From: Brasilonema angustatum HA4187-MV1
GTDB lineage: Bacteria; Cyanobacteriota; Cyanobacteriia; Cyanobacteriales; Nostocaceae
Assembly: GCA_019359695.1 (NCBI GenBank)
Contig: JAHHGV010000020.1
Coordinates: 62,001 to 126,000 of the forward strand
Direction of reading: 5' to 3'
Length of the DNA: 64,000 nt
The position numbers were made by a program, and so were the translations under genes. Of the stretch, positions 17,814 to 25,684 are shown in pieces (positions within the stretch are counted from its first letter, which is position 1; the number at the start of each line of letters is the position of its first letter). Below the pieces are notes generated by a model, which was not told the DNA's origin, did not search any database, and saw nothing but the letters and a program-made list of their open reading frames with translations.

Positions 17814-18344
17814 CTATTTGCTTTTAGCAAGTTGCGCCAAACCACCTAAGTTAAATTTCTGTATCCAAGCTTCGCGTTCAGCCTCTGTAAACGACGCGTC
17901 GCGAGATTGCACTTTCACTTGATAGCGATTGCCAACTAAAATAGCAGTGCCAGTACTCCCCTGACTAACAGCTGGATATCCGGCTATTTTCTTTGGGCTG
18001 TTCACGAATTTTGCCGCTGGGTTTGTAGCACCTTTGACTCCTTGTGTATCATTAACAGAAAGTACAGCCACGTCTTTGCCGCCTTTTTTCAACTTCGCTT
18101 CAGCAAAGCCTTTCTTCTCTTGGGTGTAGACGCGCTGGTAGCCAGCTCCAGGACTTGGAAAAAATTTGTTAAATTCGCTACCTTGGGTTGAATCTTTCGC
18201 GATCGCCTGATTGCTTTTTTGTCGGGTGCTTTCCTGCTGTGCCTGGTCAAAACGTCCAGGAGTCTTTGGCGCGCAGGCTGTTGTAAACAGTAACAAACAT
18301 AACAATAAAGCTGCGAAAATTCTTCGGGCACGGGGCAAAAACAT
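17814..18344 (-). CDS. putative lipoprotein of unknown function
   Basis: This 176-residue protein begins with a basic, then hydrophobic, segment ending in a lipobox: RRIFAALLLCLLLFTTAC, with the lipidated cysteine at about residue 24. It is therefore probably processed by signal peptidase II and membrane-anchored on the outer face. The mature part is polar, begins with a disordered Gln/Ser/Lys-rich linker, and has a small folded region (AVLSVNDTQGVKGAT, RYQVKVQSRD). I recognise no enzymatic motif. The ATG start is preceded by an AGGAGGAG-type ribosome binding site on the minus strand (GGAG in the segment 18349-18358), which supports it. Confidence 0.8.
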   Translation of the reverse strand: MFLPRARRIFAALLLCLLLFTTACAPKTPGRFDQAQQESTRQKSNQAIAKDSTQGSEFNKFFPSPGAGYQRVYTQEKKGFAEAKLKKGGKDVAVLSVNDTQGVKGATNPAAKFVNSPKKIAGYPAVSQGSTGTAILVGNRYQVKVQSRDASFTEAEREAWIQKFNLGGLAQLAKSK

Positions 18345-18444
18345 CTTGGACTCCTCCTTTTAATTGACTTTCCAGAAAATATATCAACGCTTGTTTTGGC
18401 TAATACCTGGAAAATTTACTTTTTAATTGAGCGAATACCGATGA

Positions 18445-19092
18445 CTAAGGACTACGGTAAGCAATAACAGCATAAAACGGATCTCCTCCTGGGACACCCA
18501 TCCACTGTAAGAAATTAGGAAGGGATGACTGACGAGCAATTACTTCTGCAGGTGTAAGTCCTGGAACTGCAGAGAAATAGCTTTTTACCAATTCCACTCT
18601 ACTGGCTTCTGTACCCTCTCGCCATGCTTGAATCGCTTTTTGAAAAAACATCCGATTGGAAAAGCTGAAAATTGCCACACCACCAGGTTTCAGGATGCGG
18701 TGAATTTCTGAAAAGACTGCTTCTGGATACTGTAAATACTGTACTGAAACGCAGTTGAGAACGGCATCAAAACTTTGGTCTTCCAGAGGTAGTTGAGGAT
18801 TTTCGTTGAGATTTTGGACAAAGTAATGATTTAACTGAGGGTTCCGTGCAAGTTCCTCTGCGTTGAGTCCGTGTCCTTCAACATGGGCAAAAGGTATATC
18901 TTCTGGCAGATGCGATACCCAACTGCTCATCATGTCTAAGATACGGGTGTTGGGTTTGAGGCGAACGCGATATAAATCCGTTAGCTGTTGGATAAACTTA
19001 TCGTCCACATGAGTGACGAAGCGCGGATGTTCATAGAATAACTTGTCGTCTGTACTGTCTTGCTTAGTGCGTTCCTCTGGTTTAAGCGGCAT
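18445..19092 (-). CDS. class I SAM-dependent methyltransferase (Methyltransf_11 type)
   Basis: This 215-residue protein has a shortened or unusual motif I (TRILDMMSSWVSHLP), where most relatives have a glycine-rich E/DxGxGxG. It then has SFDAVLNCVSVQYLQYPEAVF and RILKPGGVAIFSFSNR, which are standard post-I motifs of the Methyltransf_11 group. The missing glycine triplet (DMMSSW) suggests altered SAM binding, although cyanobacterial members with this sequence type are probably common. Substrate is unknown. It is divergent from the glycosyltransferase gene by ~105 bp. Confidence 0.8.
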   Translation of the reverse strand: MPLKPEERTKQDSTDDKLFYEHPRFVTHVDDKFIQQLTDLYRVRLKPNTRILDMMSSWVSHLPEDIPFAHVEGHGLNAEELARNPQLNHYFVQNLNENPQLPLEDQSFDAVLNCVSVQYLQYPEAVFSEIHRILKPGGVAIFSFSNRMFFQKAIQAWREGTEASRVELVKSYFSAVPGLTPAEVIARQSSLPNFLQWMGVPGGDPFYAVIAYRSP

Positions 19093-19197
19093 AAATATTT
19101 TTCAAGTTTATCCAAAATTTTGTCAATTTTGATTGCATTTGGTGGAAACAATTGATATACCACCATACGTATTCTAAAAATAGACACAAAAATATTC

Positions 19198-21063
19198 ATG
19201 ACCCAAAAGAAGAATTTGGCTATGCACAATTCAATGTTATATAAACTGCAATTTCTTCGTCCAACCAAGATCACCATCGACATTTTACGTGCTTTTCCCC
19301 ACATCTCATTGTTAATTTGGGTACTCCCCTTATTACTGTTTGGTTGTGGGCAGAGTAGCTTGATGGCACATGATGAAGGGCTTTACGCTTGGCGATCGCG
19401 CCTGATGATAGAGACTGGTGATTGGATACATCCTTGGACAACTCCCCACCATAAAACTCCTGGTTTCTATTGGTTAATTGCCAGTTGTTACACATTGTTT
19501 GGCATTAGTGAAGCGAGTGTGCGCTTGCCAAGTATGATTGCTGGTGTGCTGAGTATACTACTTCTGTATGAAATAGGCAAAATCCTGATTGGGAAAAAAC
19601 TTGCTTGGCTTGCGGCTGCAATTTTGAGTGTAGAATTTCTCTGGCTGCAATACAGTCGTTTAGGCACACCAGATGTGCCTGTGATTTTCCTAGTTCTTTT
19701 AGCGATTTGGTCTTTATTAAAAGCTGAATTACACCCAAAATATCGCTTGGCTTGGTGCTTTGTAGCTGGTTTTAGTTTTGGCTTGGGCTTTTTAGTCAGA
19801 AGTTTTATGATTTTTGTCCCAATCATAGCTTTGTTACCTTATCTCATATGGGAGCATCGCCGTCATCGTCATCTTGCAAACCCGATGTTGTATTTCGGGT
19901 TTGTGGTAGGGTTAATTCCCACGTTTACCTGGCTATGGCTGAGTTGGTTGCGATACGGTAATGGTAGTTTTGGACAATTAATTAACTTTGTTCTCAAATT
20001 AGGATCTAATGAACGCATACACAATGGGTTAGGGTTTTATTTCTGGGATATAGCCGTAAAAGGGTTCCCTTGGGTTTTGTTCTGTCTTTTAGGCTTATTT
20101 TTGACCATTCGTCGTCCTATTCCTCGCTATCAACTAGTATTGGTTGGTTATCCCCTCACTTTATTTGCTGAACTAAGTCTTTTTTCCACTCGTTTATCCC
20201 ACTACAGTCTTTTGCTGTATCCATTCATCGCTTTGCTTGCTGCTGTAGGGTTAAATTGGCTGAGTGCAGGGATGAGGAGGGAGGGAGGCAAAGAAGCAGG
20301 GAGGAAAGGAAGAAGAGAAGGAGAGAGGGAGAGAGGAAAGGATATTTTCCCACACTTGTACACCCTTCGGGTTCGCAGTCGCCTACGGAGGGAAAACGCC
20401 AGGTCCTACAACGGGGGGAACCCCCGCAACGGAGTGGCTCCCCTCCTGCAGCGCTGTCTCACTGCCACACTGCCACACTGCAACACTCCCTCATCCCCAG
20501 TTCCCTCCTCTTCGCTTCTTCGCAATCTGAGTTATGGCTTTGGTATGTTCGGTGTTTTGCTGTTAGTTGTGGGAATGGTTGCTTTTGTTTGGGGTGATGC
20601 ACAAGTCCATAAGTACGCGATCGTGGCATTGGTATCAGGAGCCAGTTGGTTAATATTACCTTTAGTGTGGATTGGTCGTTACCAATTGGGTAAAAAGTTT
20701 CTGACTTCTGGTTACTGGTTAGCGAGTTGGTTAGTTCCTATCTGGATATCTTTGGCTGCTGCTAGTTGTAGTGGATTGATCGGCAACTACAATCCTGATG
20801 TCAAAGCTTTGATTCAACAGCCTGCGATCGCTCAAGTTTTAGACTCATCTGCTATTAATTTTGTAGACATACGAGGCAAATCTGACGTATTACTCAAATT
20901 TTATACTCCTCATCACGGCAAGCGAGTACAGCAAGTTTCGCAACTTCCAGCCTTAAGCTATGCTTGGGTTTCTGACAAACAGATGGCTAATTTATCTCAG
21001 CGTTATCGAGTTCTCGGTACTGTGCAAGATGTCAGTTTAATAGAAGTTACCAATCAATTTTGA
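19198..21063 (+). CDS. family 39 (ArnT/PMT-like) membrane glycosyltransferase with an in-frame repeat insertion
   Basis: This 621-residue integral membrane protein has about a dozen hydrophobic helices. The first loop contains HDEGLYAWRSRLMIETGDW and then TTPHHKTPGFYWL, the aspartate/glutamate catalytic loop typical of GT39/ArnT enzymes that use polyprenyl-phosphate sugars. EASVRLPSMIAGVLSILLLY and IWSLLKAE continue the family pattern. Residues about 359-441 are foreign: a purine-rich Arg/Glu/Gly/Lys stretch followed by sequence from a dispersed palindromic repeat, placed in a loop after a helix (ALLAAVGLNWLSAG) and before the next (FGMFGVLLLVVGMV). Frame is kept, so the enzyme may still work. 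Start could also be the ATG at 19222. Confidence 0.85.
   Translation: MTQKKNLAMHNSMLYKLQFLRPTKITIDILRAFPHISLLIWVLPLLLFGCGQSSLMAHDEGLYAWRSRLMIETGDWIHPWTTPHHKTPGFYWLIASCYTLFGISEASVRLPSMIAGVLSILLLYEIGKILIGKKLAWLAAAILSVEFLWLQYSRLGTPDVPVIFLVLLAIWSLLKAELHPKYRLAWCFVAGFSFGLGFLVRSFMIFVPIIALLPYLIWEHRRHRHLANPMLYFGFVVGLIPTFTWLWLSWLRYGNGSFGQLINFVLKLGSNERIHNGLGFYFWDIAVKGFPWVLFCLLGLFLTIRRPIPRYQLVLVGYPLTLFAELSLFSTRLSHYSLLLYPFIALLAAVGLNWLSAGMRREGGKEAGRKGRREGERERGKDIFPHLYTLRVRSRLRRENARSYNGGNPRNGVAPLLQRCLTATLPHCNTPSSPVPSSSLLRNLSYGFGMFGVLLLVVGMVAFVWGDAQVHKYAIVALVSGASWLILPLVWIGRYQLGKKFLTSGYWLASWLVPIWISLAAASCSGLIGNYNPDVKALIQQPAIAQVLDSSAINFVDIRGKSDVLLKFYTPHHGKRVQQVSQLPALSYAWVSDKQMANLSQRYRVLGTVQDVSLIEVTNQF
20272..20520. 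repeat. in-frame repeat insertion inside the glycosyltransferase gene
   Basis: About 250 bp of sequence foreign to the family interrupts the glycosyltransferase. The first ~70 bp are almost only purines. Bases about 20386-20455 contain a multi-hairpin unit of the same family as 58285-58355 and the reverse complement of 28440-28500, sharing AACGCCAGGT, GGCTCCCCTCC and GCAGCGCTG blocks. The insertion adds about 83 codons without a stop or frameshift. Confidence 0.75.
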
Positions 21064-21428
21064 ATTTTAGTTGCGTTTTGTAAACTTTATTTAAGTAAAA
21101 GCTAAGTAAGATAAAAAATAAAGTGCTGGGTAATATGGTGCTGCATACTAGTTCAGGAATACAAAATCTTACGCTAGACCAACCACATCTGCCACTTGAA
21201 CGCTTTCGAGTCGCAGAAGTGGAAGCTAGCTGATGGTAGTTTTTCCTCAAGGCGCGATACGCACAAGCTAAAGCAAGCTGGCTTATCGTCCATATACTGC
21301 CAAGCATGTTGTTTCAACAACAGGCTTCCTTAAATTGGAGATTTGGGGCAAAGTCGCCGAACGACTTTGGGAACAAGTAAACATTAATGTTCAGCATTGT
21401 ATAAGTTGTGTGGAGCAGCAGGATATAA
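21064..21428. other. 365-bp gap with no recognisable gene
   Basis: The spacer before the GTPase contains a variant of the GCGATACGC...CTTATCG repeat at about 21254-21290. A short plus-strand frame (21135-21233, 32 codons beginning MVLHTSSG) is too small and featureless to call. The GTPase promoter should lie here. Confidence 0.4.
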
Positions 21429-21977
21429 ATGGAAATACTACGTATAGTAGTGACGGGAGGTATGGGTGCGGGGAAGACGACCTTGATTCGCACAATCAGT
21501 GAAATAGAGGTGGTAGACACTGAAAAAAAAGCGACAGATGAAGTTGGACTACTCAAGAAAACGACCACAGTCGCTTTGGATTTTGGGCGGCTGACTATAG
21601 GATCGAATCAATCACTACACCTGTATGGCACACCAGGACAAAGCAGATTTGATTATATGTGGGAGATATTGATTGCAAAAGCCCACGCTTACATTTTGCT
21701 AGTAGCAGCTCACCGTCCGCAGCATTTCCGTTATGGTCGCAAGCAACTCAACTTTATGAATCAACGGGTACAAATTCCCTATCTGATTGGGTTGACTCAT
21801 ACTGATTGCCCAGATGCATGGGAAGCCCAAGATGTGGCGATCGCCTTGGGACTGGATGATGAGAAAACTCGACCACCAATAATTACAGTCAATGCTACCG
21901 AGTCCACTTCGGTCAAACAAGCTTTGATTGCACTCGTCGAAGAATTTGCCAATTACTACCACAATACCACTGGATAG
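21429..21977 (+). CDS. small GTPase of the CvnD/MglA-like group
   Basis: This 182-residue protein is a P-loop GTPase. The G1 motif is VTGGMGAGKTTLI (residues 8-20), TTTVALDFGRLTI (about 46-58) carries the G2 threonine, YGTPGQSRFDYMW is G3 with PGQ in place of AGQ, and LTHTDCPD is a G4 variant of NKxD. 'DFGR...TPGQ.RF' is characteristic of bacterial Ras-like GTPases that work with Roadblock/LC7 proteins, such as CvnD in Streptomyces conservons and, more distantly, MglA with MglB in Myxococcus. It leads a same-strand block with two Roadblock proteins, supporting such a partnership. No lipid anchor or signal is visible. Confidence 0.9.
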   Translation: MEILRIVVTGGMGAGKTTLIRTISEIEVVDTEKKATDEVGLLKKTTTVALDFGRLTIGSNQSLHLYGTPGQSRFDYMWEILIAKAHAYILLVAAHRPQHFRYGRKQLNFMNQRVQIPYLIGLTHTDCPDAWEAQDVAIALGLDDEKTRPPIITVNATESTSVKQALIALVEEFANYYHNTTG

Positions 21978-22633
21978 CTGGCGCTTTGCGCAAAAGTCAC
22001 TTTTGCGCATTGTTGGGTAAAGCGGTGCATGTTAAAGGTTAAAGGGTTTTATTTTCCCTTTCCCCTGCCCCTTATCCCCAGAGGGGACCCCACCTTCCCC
22101 CTTAAACTTTTCCCCGACAACTGTCACGAAGTCTATTGTATGGGTTGTACCTTACAGCGGTTTTCATCTATTTGAACCACTATTTTTTATAGGGGTACAA
22201 GGCATTGCGTCCCGGAGAGTGTGGTCTATTTACCCGAAAACTGCTGTAAGGTGGCATTCTCAACCGAGCATCAAAAAAATTCCGTAATTATCCTGAATAT
22301 ATCTCATTTTTAATGTTATTTTAAACAAAGATATCAGGCAGCAAATAACCAACTGACCAATACCTCCTGAAGGTATGCAGATAGGCATAAAATCTTTGGA
22401 GCTAAATGGAGTTTGAGTGTTAGACGTTCTTTGAAAGCAGCGATCTAAACACAAACCCGTAAGCAAGATGCCAAACGAGTGTTTGTTGAGCGCTAGACAT
22501 GCAGAGGAGTTTCCATCGTAGAGACTAGCTCTGCGGTTGGGTTAATAAATAGCCCGCAAAGCACAGGTATTTTATGGCATGTCGATAAACGAAAGCATCT
22601 ATCTACAAATTTTGTACAAATGTTTCTTTCTCT
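21978..22633. other. 656-bp gap holding a MITE-like element
   Basis: Between the GTPase and the first V4R gene there is no credible coding sequence. It contains a run of GGTTAAAGGGTTTT/CCCCTTATCCCC-type repeat DNA (about 22028-22110) and the MITE-like element at 22151-22250. The last ~150 bp are AT-rich and probably hold the promoter of the V4R gene. The size of this gap argues that the GTPase and the downstream genes are not one simple operon. Confidence 0.5.
22151..22250. mobile_element. ~100-bp MITE-like element, copy 1
   Basis: The element runs from CTTACAGCGGTTTTC to GAAAACTGCTGTAAG; its ends are inverted repeats of about 15 bp with one mismatch, and the symmetry extends two bases further (AC/GT). 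A near-identical copy lies at 27775-27873 in the same orientation, sharing ATCTATTTGAACCAC, CAAGGCATTGCG and GAGAGTGTGGTCTATTTACC blocks. No coding capacity. A probable fragment with the same left end occurs at 23299-23335. Confidence 0.85.
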
Positions 22634-23125
22634 ATGAGCGATAACCGTATGATGACAACTTCCAATACTCTCAGACCACAGCTAGGAGATTTCGTCAATG
22701 TGATGGACTATAAAGCTTTGCTGGATGGCATAGAAGATAACTTAGGTTCCAAAGCTGCAGCAGTCATCATTGGTGCTGCGGGTCGTACTTACGGTAAGAA
22801 AATTGCCACAACACTTGGGGCATCGATGGAATCAAAAGATCTTCCAACTATACTGAACCGCCTAAACACAAGTTTAGGTGTCGAAGGAACACGACTCTGT
22901 CTTATCAAAGAAGTATCTCAACAAGAAAACTTTATTAGGGTAAAGGTGAGCGAGCCAGTTGAAATGTCTGGTGAGAATTCAGGTTCCATCCGTTTATGCC
23001 CATTTACCCTAGGTATACTCGGTGGCTTTATCGATCAGATTATGCAAAAACGCCACCAAGCTCGACAAATTCCTGTTGCCGATCAAATAAATTTTCAAAC
23101 AGAGTTCGAGTTCACGCCTCTTTGA
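22634..23125 (+). CDS. V4R-like (hydrocarbon-binding type) protein 1, divergent member
   Basis: This 163-residue protein is a paralogue of the two V4R-like proteins further on. The shared frame is RPxLGDFxxxxxxKAxLxGIEexLGxKAAAxxxxAAGRxxGKxxA (short pieces seen: RPQLGDF, LGSKAAAVIIGAAGRTYGKK) and, near the end, CPFTLGILGGFIDQI. V4R domains are small ligand-binding alpha/beta domains of the 4-vinyl-reductase type, often used as sensors. This copy lacks the FCSAGE cysteine segment of the other two and has SGENSGS instead, so ligand or metal binding may differ. A second in-frame ATG (MMTTSN) lies 15-18 bp on. Function is inferred from the family only. Confidence 0.75.
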   Translation: MSDNRMMTTSNTLRPQLGDFVNVMDYKALLDGIEDNLGSKAAAVIIGAAGRTYGKKIATTLGASMESKDLPTILNRLNTSLGVEGTRLCLIKEVSQQENFIRVKVSEPVEMSGENSGSIRLCPFTLGILGGFIDQIMQKRHQARQIPVADQINFQTEFEFTPL

Positions 23126-23298
23126 AATCAACCTCAGTCAACGCTTGCGGGTTACAGAGATTGAATTGAGACTTTGAGGCGGTAGCTTCGATGTTTTTGA
23201 ACTCACCGCATACATTTAGAGGATTATCATATACAGCAAATGCAGTCATCCTCTTACCCAAATTCTGTTGACAGACATAGAATTTGCCTGCAAGTTTA

Positions 23299-23335
23299 TT
23301 ACAGCGGTTTTCTTTAGGGTGGACAAAATCCTGTA
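23299..23335. repeat. fragment sharing the left end of the 22151/27775 element
   Basis: TTACAGCGGTTTTC followed after ~14 bases by AAAATCCTGTAA looks like a shortened or rearranged derivative of the MITE-like element, in the 294-bp gap before the first Roadblock gene. The interior sequence of the full copies is absent. Confidence 0.5.
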
Positions 23336-23419
23336 ATGCAGGGTAGTCAAATAGAAAACTGAATTAGCAACCAAACATTATCCACAGATTAGCAAATCAA
23401 ACTAAAAGAGGAGTGTAGC

Positions 23420-23794
23420 ATGGCAATTAACATAGCAAAACTTAGCAGCATTCTGCAAAATTTTGTCACTGCAACAAGTGATGTCCAAGGTGCAGTGCTT
23501 GTTTCTCCAGATGGTCTAACTTTGTCGTCAAGCTTACCAGGCGGGATGGACGAAGAACGGGTATCAGCAATGGCTGCGGCTATGATATCTCTTGGTGAGC
23601 GCATTGGGAGTGAGTTAAGCAGAGGCAATATAGAGCGGATTTATGTTGAAGGTGACAAGGGTTTTGGAATTCTCAATGGCTGCGGCGAGGACGCTGTACT
23701 ACTAGTTTTAGCAAGTGATAGTGCCAAACAGGGATTGCTTTTGCTAGAAATCAAGCGTGTTCTTACAGAATTGAGGAAGACTATGATGTACTAA
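23420..23794 (+). CDS. Roadblock/LC7 domain protein 1
   Basis: This 124-residue protein is a single Roadblock/LC7 domain. VQGAVLVSPDGLTLSSSLP is the conserved strand-turn-strand that contains the family 'SxDGL' turn, and MAAAMISLGERIGSELSRG is the central helix. The end, GFGILNGCGEDAVLLVLAS followed by QGLLLLEIKRVLTELR, completes the alpha/beta fold. Such proteins dimerise and act as activators or scaffolds for Ras-like GTPases (MglB on MglA, CvnB on CvnD). A strong ribosome binding site AGAGGAG precedes the ATG. It pairs by context with the GTPase at 21429 and is ~55% similar to the second Roadblock protein by eye. Confidence 0.92.
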   Translation: MAINIAKLSSILQNFVTATSDVQGAVLVSPDGLTLSSSLPGGMDEERVSAMAAAMISLGERIGSELSRGNIERIYVEGDKGFGILNGCGEDAVLLVLASDSAKQGLLLLEIKRVLTELRKTMMY

Positions 23795-24154
23795 TTCTGC
23801 CTTGAAAGTTCACCAAGCGGCTAGAAACTGCCAACTAAAATTTTGCTACTTCGGCGGACATCTGCCGAAAATAGCAGAGGTTTGGATGTATAATCAAGTC
23901 GGTCATAACGCCTAGCTGCCTATGAAAGTCACATGTGCTTTGTGACCTATAAAACTTTAACCAAAGCCGCAGGAAATTCCCATCCGTCAACGGGGATGGA
24001 GATGAAAGGCGGGGTAAAAAGCTAGCTAGGTCTGACTTCATCAACAAGACCTAGCTTATTTATTTCATGCGCTGAAAAAATTTTTAACAAAGGTACTAGA
24101 TCTAATATTTACATCTGCGCCTGGTAGTCTATCAGACTACTAAGTAAAACTAAT
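23795..24154. other. 360-bp gap with a terminator-like hairpin
   Basis: The gap after Roadblock 1 contains a segment at about 23930-24015 with short complementary blocks (CATCCGTCAACGGGGATG and GCCGC/GGCGGGG) that resembles the ends of IS200/IS605-type elements, but no transposase or TnpB remnant is present. A terminator-like hairpin follows at 24024-24056. Confidence 0.4.
24024..24056 (+). terminator. probable intrinsic terminator after Roadblock protein 1
   Basis: AGCTAGGTCT (24024-24033) pairs perfectly with AGACCTAGCT (24047-24056) around a 13-base loop, and is followed by TATTTATTTC. The T-rich rather than pure-T tail makes it a moderate terminator. It lies 230 bp after the Roadblock stop and 99 bp before the PATAN gene, suggesting separate transcription of the two halves of the block. 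Confidence 0.6.
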
Positions 24155-25273
24155 ATGATATTTACTGGTAATTTAGCAGAATTTTCCTTGCCAAGAATCT
24201 TTCAATTGCTAGACCAAGCAAATAACACAGGATTACTGACAATTCGTACCTTAGAGGCTGATTTGACTAGTTTTAAGCCTGTTTATTACATCTGGTTGTA
24301 TCAAGGTCGGATTGTCGCTGCTGCTGATCGTCTAGATGAAAAAGGCTTGCTTTCAATGATCGCTCAACGGGGTTGGGTAAGCGAGGACGTTGCTTTAAGA
24401 ATGGCTCAGATCTGTCGGGCTAACACGCCGATAGGTTTATGCCTCAAGTTCCAAGGACTACTGCAAGCGGAACAACTGAAACTACTATTTCGTCTTCAAG
24501 TTCTAGAGCAAGTGTCTGCCTTGTTTGAACTCAAGGATGGTCAGTTTGAATTTGACGCCGGAGCTGATTTACCCGACTCAGAGATGACAGGCATGAGTAT
24601 ACAAGCAACTGAGGCAATACTTATCGGTTTGCGATACGCGAAGCGTCAAGCCTCCGGCTTATCGCTGCAAGATTGGAGTGTATTAGCCCAACAATTGCCT
24701 GAGTTAGGTTTAATCCTGTCAAATAAGAATATGACTCAGCCGACATTACAGTTAGACTCTCTGGAATTGCAAGTTTGGCAGTTGGCGAATGGCACTATTT
24801 CCTTGGGGGAAATAGCCAATCAACTTGGGCTTGCTGTAGAAAAAGTGCAGCAGATTGCCTTTCGACTCCTAATAAGTGATCTAGTAGAAGAAGTTTTCCT
24901 AACTAGTGCTTCAAAGAACGAAGTCACACAAACGACTTCTGTAGCAGAAAATTTACTAGAGTCAACTGTGGACTCTTCCAGTCAAATTGACAACACGCAG
25001 CCGTTAAATGACATAGTAGCACAAACGACTCCTGTAGCAAAAAATTTACCAGAGTCAGTAGTAGACTCTTCCAGCCAAATTGACAACACGCAGCCGTTAA
25101 ATGACATAGTAGCACAAACGACTCCTGTAGCAGAAAATTTACTAGAGTCAGTAGTAGACTCTTCCAGGCAAACAAACGTCTTTCAGTCGTTTCTTAAAAA
25201 GTTAGGTGGTTGGCTGCGTCTGATTCGGTCGTTCTTCCAAGGATTATTTAGTTTTGATCGAAGCAAAACTTAG
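24155..25273 (+). CDS. PATAN (DUF4388) domain protein with a repeat-expanded tail
   Basis: This 372-residue protein starts with FTGNLAEFSLPRIFQLLDQANNTGLL, the signature of the PATAN/DUF4388 domain found at the N-terminus of PatA-type regulators. VYYIWLYQGRIVAAADRLDEKGLL continues the domain, and a further helical part runs to about residue 245. Unlike PatA it has no receiver domain. Residues ~159-170 (RYAKRQASGLSL) are encoded by the 35-bp dispersed repeat, inserted in frame. Residues ~259-338 consist of a 31-residue unit repeated nearly three times (TTPVAENLLESVVDSSSQID and following), probably disordered. The C-terminus is basic and amphipathic (LGGWLRLIRSFFQGLF), perhaps a membrane-contact helix (inference). 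Confidence 0.85.
   Translation: MIFTGNLAEFSLPRIFQLLDQANNTGLLTIRTLEADLTSFKPVYYIWLYQGRIVAAADRLDEKGLLSMIAQRGWVSEDVALRMAQICRANTPIGLCLKFQGLLQAEQLKLLFRLQVLEQVSALFELKDGQFEFDAGADLPDSEMTGMSIQATEAILIGLRYAKRQASGLSLQDWSVLAQQLPELGLILSNKNMTQPTLQLDSLELQVWQLANGTISLGEIANQLGLAVEKVQQIAFRLLISDLVEEVFLTSASKNEVTQTTSVAENLLESTVDSSSQIDNTQPLNDIVAQTTPVAKNLPESVVDSSSQIDNTQPLNDIVAQTTPVAENLLESVVDSSRQTNVFQSFLKKLGGWLRLIRSFFQGLFSFDRSKT
24631..24665 (+). repeat. 35-bp dispersed repeat, copy 2, inside the PATAN gene
   Basis: The sequence starting GCGATACGCG and ending GGCTTATCGC differs from the copy at 3114-3148 by one base. It is read in frame as RYAKRQASGLSL, so a mobile repeat has supplied about twelve codons of this protein. 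Confidence 0.9.
24929..25168 (+). repeat. 93-bp tandem repeat in the PATAN gene, ~2.6 units
   Basis: The unit encodes 31 residues beginning QTT(S/P)VAENLLES and ending PLNDIVA. Units two and three differ at only a few positions, indicating recent expansion. The copies are direct and in frame, without spacers, so this is not a CRISPR. Confidence 0.9.
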
Positions 25274-25684
25274 TACGAGAAATCATAAAAAACACACTAA
25301 TGACTGATGACTAATAACTTCGATTTTCCCCTGGCTTTTTATGAAACAGAACTAGGGAACAGTTTCATGAGCGAAGGATGAGTTTATTTTTTGTTAATTT
25401 TATTGTAAATATTTATTGTGAATATATTAAGTAATAAATACTAGTATCAATTAAGTATATTTTTTTGAAGTATCAGTAATTACCCAACTATAAATAGAGA
25501 AAGAAATTGAGTAGTACTGCGTCCACACTAAAATGTTGGATTGAAGTTGCAAGGGTGCAGGGGTGCAGAGGCACAAGGAATAAGAAAAACAGACTCATCA
25601 ACCGATTAATTTTTAGCCAACAAATTAGACTAGACGCGATCGTAGATTAAATTTTGTTTTTGTTGATACTAGGAGAACCATCAC
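25274..25684. other. 411-bp AT-rich gap
   Basis: No gene is seen between the PATAN gene and the second V4R gene. It is strongly AT-rich around 25380-25500, with one short GGGTGCAGGGGTGCAGAGG repeat patch near 25550. It probably carries the promoter of the second V4R/Roadblock/V4R group. Confidence 0.4.

Noticed and set aside
21135-21233. 32-codon frame beginning MVLHTSSG
   Set aside because: Too short, no homology I recognise, and followed by repeat DNA.
23930-24015. Possible IS200/IS605 right end or omega-RNA remnant
   Set aside because: Only loose resemblance; no TnpA/TnpB fragment in any frame and no defined ends.
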